Assembly: GCF_008360935.1 (NCBI RefSeq)
Contig: NZ_SRXO01000002.1
Span: 1-64,000 of the forward strand
Length of the DNA stretch: 64,000 nucleotides
Reading direction: 5' to 3'
Source: Siccirubricoccus phaeus
GTDB taxonomy: Bacteria > Pseudomonadota > Alphaproteobacteria > Acetobacterales > Acetobacteraceae
Under the pieces are notes generated by a model that searched no databases, had not been told where the DNA came from, and saw nothing but the letters and a program-made list of their open reading frames with translations. Made by a program: the position numbers and the translations under genes. The first letter of the stretch is position 1; each line of letters opens with the position of its first letter. Of the stretch, positions 43,021 through 51,891 are shown in pieces.

Positions 43021-44706
43021 ATGAAGCGCCATGGTTCGCCGGGCACGGCGTTCGGCCGTCGCCAATTCCTGGAAGCCACCGCCGCGCTCGGCACGCTGGG
43101 CCTGTTGCCGGGCCAGGCGGAGTCCGCCGGGCTGCCGCTGGAGTTCGACGGGTCGCAATTCCAGCTTGCCGCGCCGGAGCCAAACCCGAAGCGCGGCGGC
43201 GTGCTGCGCTACGCCATCACCAGCCGGCCGCCGCATTTCGACGTGCACCAATCGGGCACCATCAACAGCCTCGGCGCCCAGGGCTGCATGTTCGACAACC
43301 TGATCCGCCGCGACCCGCGCGACAGCGGCAAGACCATCATCCCCGATCTCGCCCATAGCTGGCAGATCGCGCCAGACGGCAAGACCTACACCTTCCACCT
43401 GCGCCGGGGCGTGCAATTCCATGACGGCGCAGAGCTGACGGCCGAGGATGTGAAGGCGACCTATGACCGCATCGTCAGGCCGCCCGCCGGAATCAGCATC
43501 CCGCGCAGCACGCTGTTCACCGCGGTCAGCGAGATCAAGGCGCGCGACAAGCACACCATCGAATTCAAGCTGGCCGAGGCGCGCCCGCCCAATTTCATCA
43601 TGAGCGCCTTCGCCAGCGGCTGGAACGTCATCTTCCGCAAGAAGACGCTGGAGGATAACGGCTACAATCTGCGCCGCGTCGTCAACATCCCCGGCACCGG
43701 CCCGTTCCGCTCCGTGCGGCGGGTAGAGAACGAGGTGTGGGTGATGGAGCGCAACGCCAATTACTGGAACAAGGGCCTGCCCTATCTGGATGGCCTGGAA
43801 TTCTACCACGCGCTGCCCTTCTCGCCGGAGCTCGGCTCGGCCCTGCTGTCCGGCCGCGTCGATTATGCCCGCATCATGGACCCGGTCTCCAACCGAAGGG
43901 TGCGGGCGACGCCCGGCATGTCCGGGACGGATTTCTATCAGAGCGTGATCCAGGCCACCTGGGTCAATGCGAAGAAGAAGCCGCTGGACGACCCGCGGGT
44001 GCGCCGCGCCCTGCATCTGGTGCTGGACAAGAACGTGCTGGTGGAGGTGGTGAAGGATGTCGCGCCGATGATGGTTGGCGGCTTCATCTACCCCTTCTCG
44101 GAATTCGCCACGCCGCGCACCGAGCTGGCGCAGCGCGTCGGCTACCGGACCGACACCGCGGCGGCGGTGCGCGAGGCCAAGGCGCTGATGGCGGCGGCCG
44201 GGCAGGGGCGCGGCGTGCGCGGGCTGGACTTCATCGTGCGCGACGTCGCCAGCTTCAAGCTCTGGGCACAGGCCATCCAGGCCATGCTGCAGCAGGCGCT
44301 GAACGTCGAATGCCGGCTGCGCTCCGTGGTGGAATCCGTGTGGTTCGACGATGTGCGGTCCGGCAATTACGACCTGGCGATCGGCGCCGTCGTCTCCACC
44401 CTGCTCGACCCGTCCGACTACTTCAATGCCTGGTACAAGGAAGGCGGCTCGCAGAATTACTCCAACTGGTCGGATCCGAAGCTGGAGCCGCTGCTGCCGC
44501 AGATCGACAGCGAGGTGGATAGCGAGAAGCGGCTGGGCCTGATCCGCCAAGCGGAGGCCATAATGGAACAGAACCCGCCGCTGCTACCGGTGGCGTGGGA
44601 GAAGATCATGGATGGCTGGTTCAACTACGTGAAAGGCCATGTGCCGAACGAATATTTCGGCATCTACGACGTGGTCCGGATGGATACGATGTGGCTGGAC
44701 AAGTGA
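43021..44706 (+). CDS. ABC solute-binding protein family 5 (peptide-type)
   Basis: ATG 43,021 has GGGAGGAC just upstream; the frame opens at 42,898. The 561-residue protein has a Tat-like signal (FGRRQFLEATAALGTLGLLP). The SBP_bac_5 fold has LAHSWQIAPDGKTYTFHLRR, GVQFHDGAELTAEDVKATYD and the later DDPRVRRALHLVLDK. It would capture a peptide or related organic ligand in the periplasm for the neighbouring permeases. The ligand is not predictable. Confidence 0.93.
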   Translation: MKRHGSPGTAFGRRQFLEATAALGTLGLLPGQAESAGLPLEFDGSQFQLAAPEPNPKRGGVLRYAITSRPPHFDVHQSGTINSLGAQGCMFDNLIRRDPRDSGKTIIPDLAHSWQIAPDGKTYTFHLRRGVQFHDGAELTAEDVKATYDRIVRPPAGISIPRSTLFTAVSEIKARDKHTIEFKLAEARPPNFIMSAFASGWNVIFRKKTLEDNGYNLRRVVNIPGTGPFRSVRRVENEVWVMERNANYWNKGLPYLDGLEFYHALPFSPELGSALLSGRVDYARIMDPVSNRRVRATPGMSGTDFYQSVIQATWVNAKKKPLDDPRVRRALHLVLDKNVLVEVVKDVAPMMVGGFIYPFSEFATPRTELAQRVGYRTDTAAAVREAKALMAAAGQGRGVRGLDFIVRDVASFKLWAQAIQAMLQQALNVECRLRSVVESVWFDDVRSGNYDLAIGAVVSTLLDPSDYFNAWYKEGGSQNYSNWSDPKLEPLLPQIDSEVDSEKRLGLIRQAEAIMEQNPPLLPVAWEKIMDGWFNYVKGHVPNEYFGIYDVVRMDTMWLDK

Positions 44707-44787
44707 AGCCGGCCGGAGATTTCGGTTGCCGCGTGGCGACACGGCTCGCTAGGCTCCCGGCATCATGAACCCTGGAGAATGCCGGGC

Positions 44788-45201
44788 ATGAGCAAGCATG
44801 TCGTCGCCCGGGTGGCGGAGCTGCCGCCCGGCGAGCGCAAGCTGGTGACGGTGAAGGGCCGGCCCATCGCGGTCTTCAACCTGGATGGCGAGTTCTTCGG
44901 CCTAATGAACCGTTGCCCGCACCAGGGCGCGCCGCTCTGCGCCGGCGACCTCACCGGGCTGATGACCGCCGACACGCCTGGCGAGTATCAGATGTCGCGC
45001 CCGGGCGAGATCATCCGCTGCCCCTGGCATGGCTGGGAATTCGATGTGCGCACCGGGCAATCCTGGTGCGAGCCATCGCGCATCAAGACGAAGCAGGTGC
45101 CGGTGGAAATCGCCGCCGGCGAGGCGCTGGTGAAAGGCCCCTATATCGCGGAGAAGGTCGCCGTGGCGGTGGAGGAGGACTACCTCATCGTCGAGGTCTG
45201 A
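44788..45201 (+). CDS. Rieske [2Fe-2S] ferredoxin-like protein
   Basis: I use ATG 44,788, which has GGAGA at a suitable distance; ATG 44,779 is too close to it. The 137-residue product binds a Rieske cluster through CPHQG (Cys43, His45) and CPWHGW (Cys78, His81). Length and lack of a catalytic domain point to an electron-transfer ferredoxin or a small oxygenase component. It sits between two transport systems and ahead of two amidohydrolases, so a catabolic oxidation is likely, but its partner oxygenase is not in the window. Confidence 0.88.
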   Translation: MSKHVVARVAELPPGERKLVTVKGRPIAVFNLDGEFFGLMNRCPHQGAPLCAGDLTGLMTADTPGEYQMSRPGEIIRCPWHGWEFDVRTGQSWCEPSRIKTKQVPVEIAAGEALVKGPYIAEKVAVAVEEDYLIVEV

Positions 45202-45251
45202 CGCCTGCCTGAACGATAACCGGCAGAAGCCGGAACGCGGAGGAAGGTCAC

Positions 45252-46190
45252 ATGGGCGAGAGCAGCAGGGCTGCCCCGCATGGCTTGGCGATCCCTGTGC
45301 CGGCACGCTCCGCTGGCCGTACGACGCGTCGCTCGCTCGACCGCTGGTTCACCCCTTTGGCGGTGCTGCCGACCTTCGTGGTGATGCTGCTGGTGTTCGG
45401 CCTGCCGCTGCTCTTCTCGCTCTATCTCAGCTTCACCGGCTGGTCGCTGAGCCAGGACCTGCTGGGCGGCGAGTTCGTCGGCTGGGCGAATTACCAGGAT
45501 CTGCTGGAGGATCCGGTCTTCCTCGGCAGCCTCGGCATCACCTTCGGCTTCACCGCCGCGGCGGTCGCGGCGCAGCTCGGCCTCGGCCTCGCCATCGCGC
45601 TGCTGCTGAACATGGATCTGCCGCATATGCGCGCCTTCCGCACCGCGCTGATCGTGCCGATGATGATCACCCCCATCGTCGGCGCGCTGTGCTGGAAGCT
45701 GCTGCTGGACCCCAGCCATGGCGTGTTCAACCATTGGATCGGCGAGCGCATCGTCTGGCTCGGCATGCCGGGCACCGCGCTGGGCGCCGTCTGGATAGTG
45801 AATGTGTGGCACAGTACGCCCTATGTCGCGCTGATCCTGCTGGCCGGGTTGCGGTCCCTGCCCAGCGAGCCGGGCGAGGCGGCGGCGATCGACGGCGCCA
45901 GCCGGCTGCAGATGTTCCGCCACGTCACCCTGCCGCTGCTGCGGCCCTATCTGCTGGTGGCGCTGCTGCTGCGGACGATCTTCGAGTTCCGCGCCTTCGA
46001 CAACATCTACGCCATGACCGGCGGCGGCCCGGCCAACAGCACCATGGTGCTGTCGATGTTCACCTATCTCGTCTCCTTCGTGCGGTTCGATTTCAGCCTC
46101 GGCGCCGCCGCCTCCTGGATGATGCTGGTGATGTCGATGCTGATGTGCCTGGTCTTCATCGCGGTGATCCGCCGCCGGGACGCCAATTGA
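45252..46190 (+). CDS. ABC sugar-type permease, MalF/UgpA-like
   Basis: The product is a 312-residue permease with six or so hydrophobic segments, starting LAVLPTFVVMLLVFGLPLLF and SLYLSFTGWSL. The EAA loop is EPGEAAAIDGASRLQMFRHV. GGAGGA lies upstream of the ATG. The stop overlaps the ATG of the second permease. No cognate ATPase is found in the window, so it may share one encoded elsewhere. Confidence 0.92.
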   Translation: MGESSRAAPHGLAIPVPARSAGRTTRRSLDRWFTPLAVLPTFVVMLLVFGLPLLFSLYLSFTGWSLSQDLLGGEFVGWANYQDLLEDPVFLGSLGITFGFTAAAVAAQLGLGLAIALLLNMDLPHMRAFRTALIVPMMITPIVGALCWKLLLDPSHGVFNHWIGERIVWLGMPGTALGAVWIVNVWHSTPYVALILLAGLRSLPSEPGEAAAIDGASRLQMFRHVTLPLLRPYLLVALLLRTIFEFRAFDNIYAMTGGGPANSTMVLSMFTYLVSFVRFDFSLGAAASWMMLVMSMLMCLVFIAVIRRRDAN

Positions 46191-47038
46191 TGGCCATCGT
46201 CACCGGCTCCCGCCGCACCCGCAAGCTGGAGGCGGCGCTGGTCTATCTGGCGCTGGCCGCGCTGACGGCCGCCTTCCTGTTCCCGCTGCTCTGGGTGCTC
46301 GGGCTGTCGCTGAAGACCCGGCCGCAGATCTTCAGCGATCCGCCGCTCTACCTGTGGTGGCCGACCATCGAGCACTATGTGGACGTGCTGTCGCGGGCGG
46401 ATTTCCTCAAGGCCTTCCTCAACACGCTGATCGTCTCGGCCGCTTCCGTGCTGCTCTCGCTCGGCGTCGGCGTGCCGGCGGCCTATGCCTTCGCGCGCTT
46501 TCCCTTCCGCGGCCGCTCCTTCCTGTTCTTCGCCCTGCTGGTCATGCGCATGCTGCCGCCGATCGCGGTGCTGGTGCCGATGTATGTGCTGTTCACCAAG
46601 CTCGGCCTGGCGACGACGCGGCTCAGCGTGGTGCTGGCCTACACCACCTTCAGCCTGCCGCTGGTGGTCTGGATCATGCGCGGCTTCTTCGAGGATCTGC
46701 CGAAGGAGCTGGAGGAAAGCGCCTGGATCGACGGCGCCACCCGCTATGGCGCCTTCTGGCGCGTGGTGCTGCCGCTGGCGCGGCCGGGCATGGTCGCGGC
46801 CAGCATCCTCTGCCTGCAATTGGCGTGGAACGACTTCCTCTTCGCCGCCGTGCTGACCAATAACGCGACGCAAACCCTGCCTGTGCTGATGGCCGGATTC
46901 TCCGGCGGCGATTCCGGCGTGGATTGGGGGGCCATGACGGCATCCGGCATGCTGGTGATCCTGCCGGTGATCGTCTTCTCCTTCATGGCGCAACGCCACC
47001 TCGTCGCCGGGCTGTCCTCCGGCTCGGTCAAGGGATGA
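46190..47038 (+). CDS. ABC sugar-type permease, MalG/UgpE-like
   Basis: The ATG at 46,190 overlaps the preceding stop (TGATG). The 282-residue protein has the MalG layout: an N-terminal TM, a loop with SLKTRPQIF, ADFLKAFLNTLIVS, and the EAA loop LPKELEESAWIDGATRYGAF. It ends LVAGLSSGSVKG, typical of this family. It pairs with the upstream MalF-like permease and the solute-binding protein 42 bp downstream. Confidence 0.93.
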   Translation: MAIVTGSRRTRKLEAALVYLALAALTAAFLFPLLWVLGLSLKTRPQIFSDPPLYLWWPTIEHYVDVLSRADFLKAFLNTLIVSAASVLLSLGVGVPAAYAFARFPFRGRSFLFFALLVMRMLPPIAVLVPMYVLFTKLGLATTRLSVVLAYTTFSLPLVVWIMRGFFEDLPKELEESAWIDGATRYGAFWRVVLPLARPGMVAASILCLQLAWNDFLFAAVLTNNATQTLPVLMAGFSGGDSGVDWGAMTASGMLVILPVIVFSFMAQRHLVAGLSSGSVKG

Positions 47039-47079
47039 ACGGCGCTGATGCTGCCGCCGCAACAAACGGGAGAACGACC

Positions 47080-48381
47080 ATGGACGGGCTGAACCGCCGC
47101 CGTGCCCTGCAGACCTCGCTGGGCGCCGCCGCCCTGCTCGCCGCCCCCGCGCTGGCGCAGCCGCGGCCGGAGAAGCTGGTCTACATCGGCGAGAACCAGG
47201 GCGGCTGGAAGCGCACCCTGATGGAGGAGGTCGCCCCGGCCTTCGAACGCGAGACCGGCATCCGGGTGGAGTTCACCATGCTGCCGGTGGATGCCTGGCG
47301 GGCCCGGCTGAAGGCCGAGCTCGGCGCCGGCTCCGCCGGCATCGACATCGCGCAATGGTCGGTGCAGATGGCCGGCTGGATGGCGCCGCACCTGGTGGAC
47401 CATGAGGAGGTGGTGGCGAAGATCGTGCAGCGCGATCCCACCTTCGCCTGGGACGATTTCCTCGGCGGCAGCAAGCGCGCGGCGAGCTATGACGGCAAGC
47501 TGGTCGGCATCCCCTACCGCGTCACCACCGGCATCCTGCACTACCAGAAGGCGCTGCTGGCCCAGGCCGGCTTCGCCCAGGCGCCGCAGAATTTCGCCGA
47601 GTTCCAGCGCGCCGCGCTGGCGGTGAACACGCCGCCCGAGCGCTACGCCTTCGGCATCATGGGCAAGCAGGGGGCGGGCAGCTTCACCAGCCTCGCCTCC
47701 TGGCTCTATTCCGCCGGCGGGCAGCTCGTCGATTTCAAGACCGGCGAGGTCTTCATCAACCAGCCGAAGGCGGTGGAGGCGCTGCAATTCTACGCCGACC
47801 TGATGGTGAAGCATAAGGTCGTGCCGCCCGAGGCCACCACCTGGGAATATGACGACATCATCGCCGGCGGCCAGCGCGACCGCTACGTGATGGCCCAGAC
47901 CTTCGCCCCCTACGGCACCCTGATCAACGACCCGGCCAATTCCCGCACCGCCGGCCGCTGGGCGTGGGACACCGTCCCGGGCCACACCGCGAAGGCGGAA
48001 AGCCGCACCTGGATCGACGGGCATTTCCTCGCGGTGCCGCGCTACACCCGCAATGCTGACTGGTCGATCGAGTTCATCCGCATGGCCGCCAGCAAGCAGT
48101 GGCATCTGCGCTCGATGGAGCGCGGCAATGCGCCGCCGCGCGGCTCCGTGCTGCGCGACAGCGATATGGTGGCCAAGCTGGGCTGGCCGCCGGCGGCCGC
48201 GGCGGCGATCGAGACGGGGTTCCCGTCGCCCGCCCACCCGGCCTGGGACACGCTGGAGCTGGCGCTGCGCAGCGGCATCTCCGAGACGCTGCAGGGGCAG
48301 AAGACGGCGAAGCAGGCGCTGGATACGGTGGCGGCGGATTGGCAGCGCAGCCTGCGCCGTGCCGGCATCAGGCGCGGGTGA
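47080..48381 (+). CDS. ABC solute-binding protein family 1 (sugar-type)
   Basis: I start at ATG 47,080 (433 residues), with GGGAGAA upstream; the frame is open to 46,924. The signal peptide is RRRALQTSLGAAALLAAPALA, ending AQP. The SBP_bac_1 fold shows EKLVYIGENQGGWKRTLMEE, IDIAQWSVQMAGW and GIPYRVTTGILHYQKALLA. It should deliver a sugar-like or related ligand to the two permeases. It ends 10 bp before the first amidohydrolase gene, which ties uptake to hydrolysis. Confidence 0.92.
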   Translation: MDGLNRRRALQTSLGAAALLAAPALAQPRPEKLVYIGENQGGWKRTLMEEVAPAFERETGIRVEFTMLPVDAWRARLKAELGAGSAGIDIAQWSVQMAGWMAPHLVDHEEVVAKIVQRDPTFAWDDFLGGSKRAASYDGKLVGIPYRVTTGILHYQKALLAQAGFAQAPQNFAEFQRAALAVNTPPERYAFGIMGKQGAGSFTSLASWLYSAGGQLVDFKTGEVFINQPKAVEALQFYADLMVKHKVVPPEATTWEYDDIIAGGQRDRYVMAQTFAPYGTLINDPANSRTAGRWAWDTVPGHTAKAESRTWIDGHFLAVPRYTRNADWSIEFIRMAASKQWHLRSMERGNAPPRGSVLRDSDMVAKLGWPPAAAAAIETGFPSPAHPAWDTLELALRSGISETLQGQKTAKQALDTVAADWQRSLRRAGIRRG

Positions 48382-48391
48382 GGAGAGCGGC

Positions 48392-49495
48392 ATGAACGTC
48401 ATTCTGCCCGGCGCGGCCACCGCCAACCCGGTGACGCGCGGCGCCATCGATTGCGACCTGCATCCCGGCGTGCCCGGCATCGCCACGCTGCTGCCATACA
48501 TGAACGATTTCTGGCGGGATTCCTTCGTCCGCCGCGGCATGGACGGCTTCGACCTGGCCAGCTACCCGCCCGGCGCCCCGCTCTCCTGCCGGCCGGATTG
48601 GCGGCCGGCCAGCGGCAAGCCGGGCACCGACCTTGCCCAATTCCGCGCCCAGGCGCTGGACGGCTTCGGCACGCGCTTCGCCATCTGCAACACGCTCTAT
48701 GGCGGGCAGGTGGCGGTCAGCGAGACGATGGGCGCGGCGATCTGCAGCGCCATCAATGACTGGATCGCGGCGGAATGGCTGGCCGCCGACCCAAGGCTGC
48801 GCGCCTCCATCGTGGTGCCGGCGCAGGCGCCGCATCTGGCGGCGGAGGAGATCGAGCGGCTGGCCGGCGACCGCCGCTTCGTGCAGGTCCTGCTGCCGGT
48901 GGCGGCCGAGCTGCTGTACGGCAAGAGCTATTACTGGCCGATCTGGGCGGCGGCGGAGAAGCACGGCCTGCCGGTGGGGCTGCATGCCGGCGCCATGTTC
49001 CGCTACGCGCCGACTTCGAATGGCTGGCCCTCGCATTACCTGCACGACTATGTCAGCCAGTCCCACAGCTTCGAGGACCAGTTGCTCAGCCTGGTCTCGG
49101 AGGGCGTCTTCGTCCGCTTCCCTAAGCTGCGCATCGTGCTGCTGGAATCGGGCGTGAGCTGGCTGCCGGGCTTCCTGTGGCGCAGCGTGAAGACCTGGCG
49201 CGGCGTGCGCTCGGAGGTGCCCTGGGTGAAGCGGCCGCCGGCCGAGATCATCCGCGAACATGTCCGGCTGACGGTGCAGCCCTTCGACGTGCCTGCCGAC
49301 GACGCCACCGCCACCGGCGATATCCTCCGCCAGATCGGCGCCGACGACATGCTGCTCTTCGCCACGGACTACCCGCACTGGCAGTTCGAGGGCGGCAACG
49401 TCCTGCCGCCCGGCATCCCGCCCGAGACGCTGCGGCGCATCATGGTCGACAACCCGCTGGCCACCTACCCCAGGCTGCAGGAGAGCATCGCATGA
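48392..49495 (+). CDS. Amidohydrolase-2 family metal-dependent hydrolase (first of two)
   Basis: This 367-residue TIM-barrel hydrolase has AGGAGAG before its ATG. The metal-site segments are AIDCDLHPG near the N-terminus (one His of the usual DxHxH is absent), GLPVGLHAGAMF, and the C-terminal LLFATDYPHWQFEGG with the catalytic Asp. Relatives include ACMSD-type decarboxylases and hydrolases of aromatic catabolism. It overlaps the next gene by 4 bp. Reaction unknown; a decarboxylase or hydrolase acting on the imported compound is the likely role. Confidence 0.88.
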   Translation: MNVILPGAATANPVTRGAIDCDLHPGVPGIATLLPYMNDFWRDSFVRRGMDGFDLASYPPGAPLSCRPDWRPASGKPGTDLAQFRAQALDGFGTRFAICNTLYGGQVAVSETMGAAICSAINDWIAAEWLAADPRLRASIVVPAQAPHLAAEEIERLAGDRRFVQVLLPVAAELLYGKSYYWPIWAAAEKHGLPVGLHAGAMFRYAPTSNGWPSHYLHDYVSQSHSFEDQLLSLVSEGVFVRFPKLRIVLLESGVSWLPGFLWRSVKTWRGVRSEVPWVKRPPAEIIREHVRLTVQPFDVPADDATATGDILRQIGADDMLLFATDYPHWQFEGGNVLPPGIPPETLRRIMVDNPLATYPRLQESIA

Positions 49496-50592
49496 GCGAG
49501 ATCCTCGAAGCGCGCCCCGCGACCCAGGCGAGCAAGCTGCGCATCATCGACAGCGACATCCACCCCTCGCTGCGTTCGGAGGCGGACCTCAACCCCTACC
49601 TCCCGGCCCGCTGGCGGCAGCATATCGCCGAATACGGCAAGCTCGGCCGCGGCCCCTATGCGGCGCGCAACACCTATCCGCGATTCCAGCCCTTCCTGGC
49701 GCGGCGGGACAGCTTCCCGCCCAATGGCGGCCCGCCGGGCTCCGACCTCGCCTTCATGCGCGAGCAATTGCTCGACCTCTACGACATCGAATACGGCATC
49801 CTCGAGCCGCTGATGCCAAGCAACCTGGTGCGCAACCTCGAGCTCGGGGCCGCACTGTGCAGCGCCATCAATGACTGGCAGGTGGCCGCCTTCACCTCGC
49901 AGGAGAAGCGGCTCCGCGCCTCCATCCAGATCCCGTTCGAGGATGCGAAGGCCGCCGTCGCCGAGATCGACAAGCGGGTCGCCAACCGTGATTTCGCGCA
50001 GATCCAGCTCACCTCCCGCAGCACGGAGCCGCTCGGCCGGCCGCGCTACTGGCCGATCTTCGAGGCGGCGGCGCATCACGGCCTGCCGATCGGGCTGCAT
50101 ATCGGCGGCGAGGCAGGGCATGGGCCGACCGCCGCCGGCTGGCCCTCCTTCTACATCGAGGACCATCACGGCCTCAGCCACTCCATGCAGTGCCAGATCA
50201 CCAGCATGGTGCTGGAGGGGGTGTTCGAACGCTTCCCCACGCTCAAGATCATCATGATCGAGGGCGGCTTCGCCTGGCTGCCGCCGCTGGCCTGGCGGCT
50301 GGACCGGCATTGGGAGAAGATGCGCGGTGAGGTGCCCCACCTGAGGCAGCCGCCCTCGGCCTATATCCGGCAGAATCTCTGGGTCTCCACCCAGCCGATG
50401 GAGGAGCCGGAGAACCCCGAGGATCTGCGGCTTGTGCTGTCGCGGATCGGCTGGGACCGCGTGCTGTTCGCCACCGACTATCCGCACTGGGATTTCGACG
50501 ACCCGCGCTACGCCTTCCCCTGCCGCCTCAGCGAGGCGGAGCGCCGGGCGATCTTCCGCGGGAATGCGGAGGCGGTCTATCGGTTCGAATGA
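49492..50592 (+). CDS. Amidohydrolase-2 family metal-dependent hydrolase (second of two)
   Basis: This 366-residue paralogue of the preceding protein shares its motifs: IIDSDIHPS, INDWQVAAF, HHGLPIGLHIGGEAG, and VLFATDYPHWDFDDPRY. The ATG overlaps the previous stop. The repeated EMRxEVPxL/RxPPxxYI region is conserved between the two, so they may form a heteromer or act on successive intermediates. It ends 85 bp before the convergent LacI-type gene. Confidence 0.88.
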   Translation: MSEILEARPATQASKLRIIDSDIHPSLRSEADLNPYLPARWRQHIAEYGKLGRGPYAARNTYPRFQPFLARRDSFPPNGGPPGSDLAFMREQLLDLYDIEYGILEPLMPSNLVRNLELGAALCSAINDWQVAAFTSQEKRLRASIQIPFEDAKAAVAEIDKRVANRDFAQIQLTSRSTEPLGRPRYWPIFEAAAHHGLPIGLHIGGEAGHGPTAAGWPSFYIEDHHGLSHSMQCQITSMVLEGVFERFPTLKIIMIEGGFAWLPPLAWRLDRHWEKMRGEVPHLRQPPSAYIRQNLWVSTQPMEEPENPEDLRLVLSRIGWDRVLFATDYPHWDFDDPRYAFPCRLSEAERRAIFRGNAEAVYRFE

Positions 50593-50677
50593 CGCCCGGC
50601 GGCGGCAAGGAGCTGCCGGCGCCGAGCGATGGAGGACTTCTCGTCGACCTGAACGGCGCTCATCAGGAGGCGCCGCC

Positions 50678-51661
50678 TCACGTACTCGCCCGGTGGATGA
50701 TCTCGAAGCGCAGGTCGATCGCCAGCGGGCCCGTGGCCCGGCCCTGGATGCGGTCCAGCAGCACCTCCGCGCTGCGGCGGCCGATCTCCTGCCGCGGCAG
50801 CCGCAGCGTGGTCACCGGCGGCACCAGATGGCCCAGCAGGTCGATATTGTCGAAGGCCGCGATCGCCACCTTGTCCGGCACCTTCCAGCCGCGCCGGGTG
50901 CATTCCAGCGCTGCGCCGATCGCCAGCACATCACCGGCAAAAAATATCGCATCCGGCTCGCCGCCACTCTCCAGCAGCCGGTACAGCGCCTCCACCCCGG
51001 CCGCCAGGCCGGGCGGCACCTCCAGCACCAGGCGCGGGTCGTAAGGCAGGCCGGCCTCCGCCAGCGCCGCCTCATAGCCGCGGCGGCGGTCGCGGCTGCG
51101 CTCATTCGCCGCCAGCGGCAGGGTCACGAAGCCGATGCGCCGGTAGCCCAGCCGCAGCAGATGCTGCGTCATCGCGCGTGCCGCATCCTCGTTGGAATAG
51201 CTCACCACCATGTCCAGCGGCTGGCGGGTGAGGGTGCCGTTCTCCACCACTGGGATGCCGGCGCGGCGGATCATCGCCACCGCCTCCGGCGTGTGCGTCG
51301 TGTCGTGCAGGATCAGCCCGGCGACGCGCTGGCCGAGGAAGGCGCGGATCGCCGTTTCCTCCGCCGCCGCGCCATAGCCGGAGGAAGCGACCATCAGCTC
51401 ATGCCCATGCCGCCGCAGCACGTCCGAAATGCCCTGGATGGTGCCGGCGAAGAGGGAATTCTCGATGCTCGGCACGACGAGGCCGATGACGTTGGAGCGG
51501 GAGGAGGAGAGGCTGCCCGCCAGCCGGTTGGGCACATAGCCCACGGCGCGGACGGCCTCCTCCACCCGGGCGCGCACCTCGGGCGAGACGCGCTCCGGCG
51601 TCTTCAGGGCGCGGGAGACGGTCATGGTGGAGACCTGGGCCACGCGCGCCACGTCGCGCAT
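50678..51661 (-). CDS. LacI-family transcriptional regulator
   Basis: The frame is open to 51,961, but the true start is near ATG 51,661, directly before the LacI helix-turn-helix (RDVARVAQVSTMTVSRALKT) and hinge helix (GYVPNRLAGSLSSSRSNVIG). The 327-residue product has a periplasmic-binding-protein-like effector domain (FDNIDLLGHLVPPVTTLRLP). A GC-rich repeat lies immediately upstream, so the promoter is in or beyond it. It probably controls the adjacent amidohydrolase/sugar-importer run or the SDR/Bug genes. The effector is unknown. Confidence 0.9.
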   Translation of the reverse strand: MRDVARVAQVSTMTVSRALKTPERVSPEVRARVEEAVRAVGYVPNRLAGSLSSSRSNVIGLVVPSIENSLFAGTIQGISDVLRRHGHELMVASSGYGAAAEETAIRAFLGQRVAGLILHDTTHTPEAVAMIRRAGIPVVENGTLTRQPLDMVVSYSNEDAARAMTQHLLRLGYRRIGFVTLPLAANERSRDRRRGYEAALAEAGLPYDPRLVLEVPPGLAAGVEALYRLLESGGEPDAIFFAGDVLAIGAALECTRRGWKVPDKVAIAAFDNIDLLGHLVPPVTTLRLPRQEIGRRSAEVLLDRIQGRATGPLAIDLRFEIIHRAST

Positions 51662-51685
51662 CCGTGTCGCGCCGTGTACCAGGGA

Positions 51686-51846
51686 TGGGGGCTCCGCCCC
51701 CATGCCCCCGGCAGGGGCTCTGCCCCTGCACCCCGCCGGGGGGAAGGCTTCCCCCCGGACCCCGCCCTGGGTCTGCGGGTTCAAGCTGTCGGGTCCGGGA
51801 CTCGGACCGGGATCCGGGGAGGAGTCTTCTCCCGGGCGGGGGGTGG
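51686..51846. repeat. GC-rich palindromic intergenic repeat, copy A
   Basis: This run of nested GC-rich dyads (GGGGGCTCCGCCCCC, CAGGGGCTCTGCCCCTG, CCGCCGGGGGGAAGG…CCCCCCGG) is very similar to the repeat at 57,533-57,727. It lies between the LacI and SDR genes, both on the minus strand. Such mobile intergenic repeats are common in high-GC alphaproteobacteria; they may act as terminators or mRNA-end stabilisers. Confidence 0.75.
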
Positions 51847-51891
51847 CGGCGCGGCCGCCAAAGGGCAGAGCCCCCGACCTGACGCCCCGCT

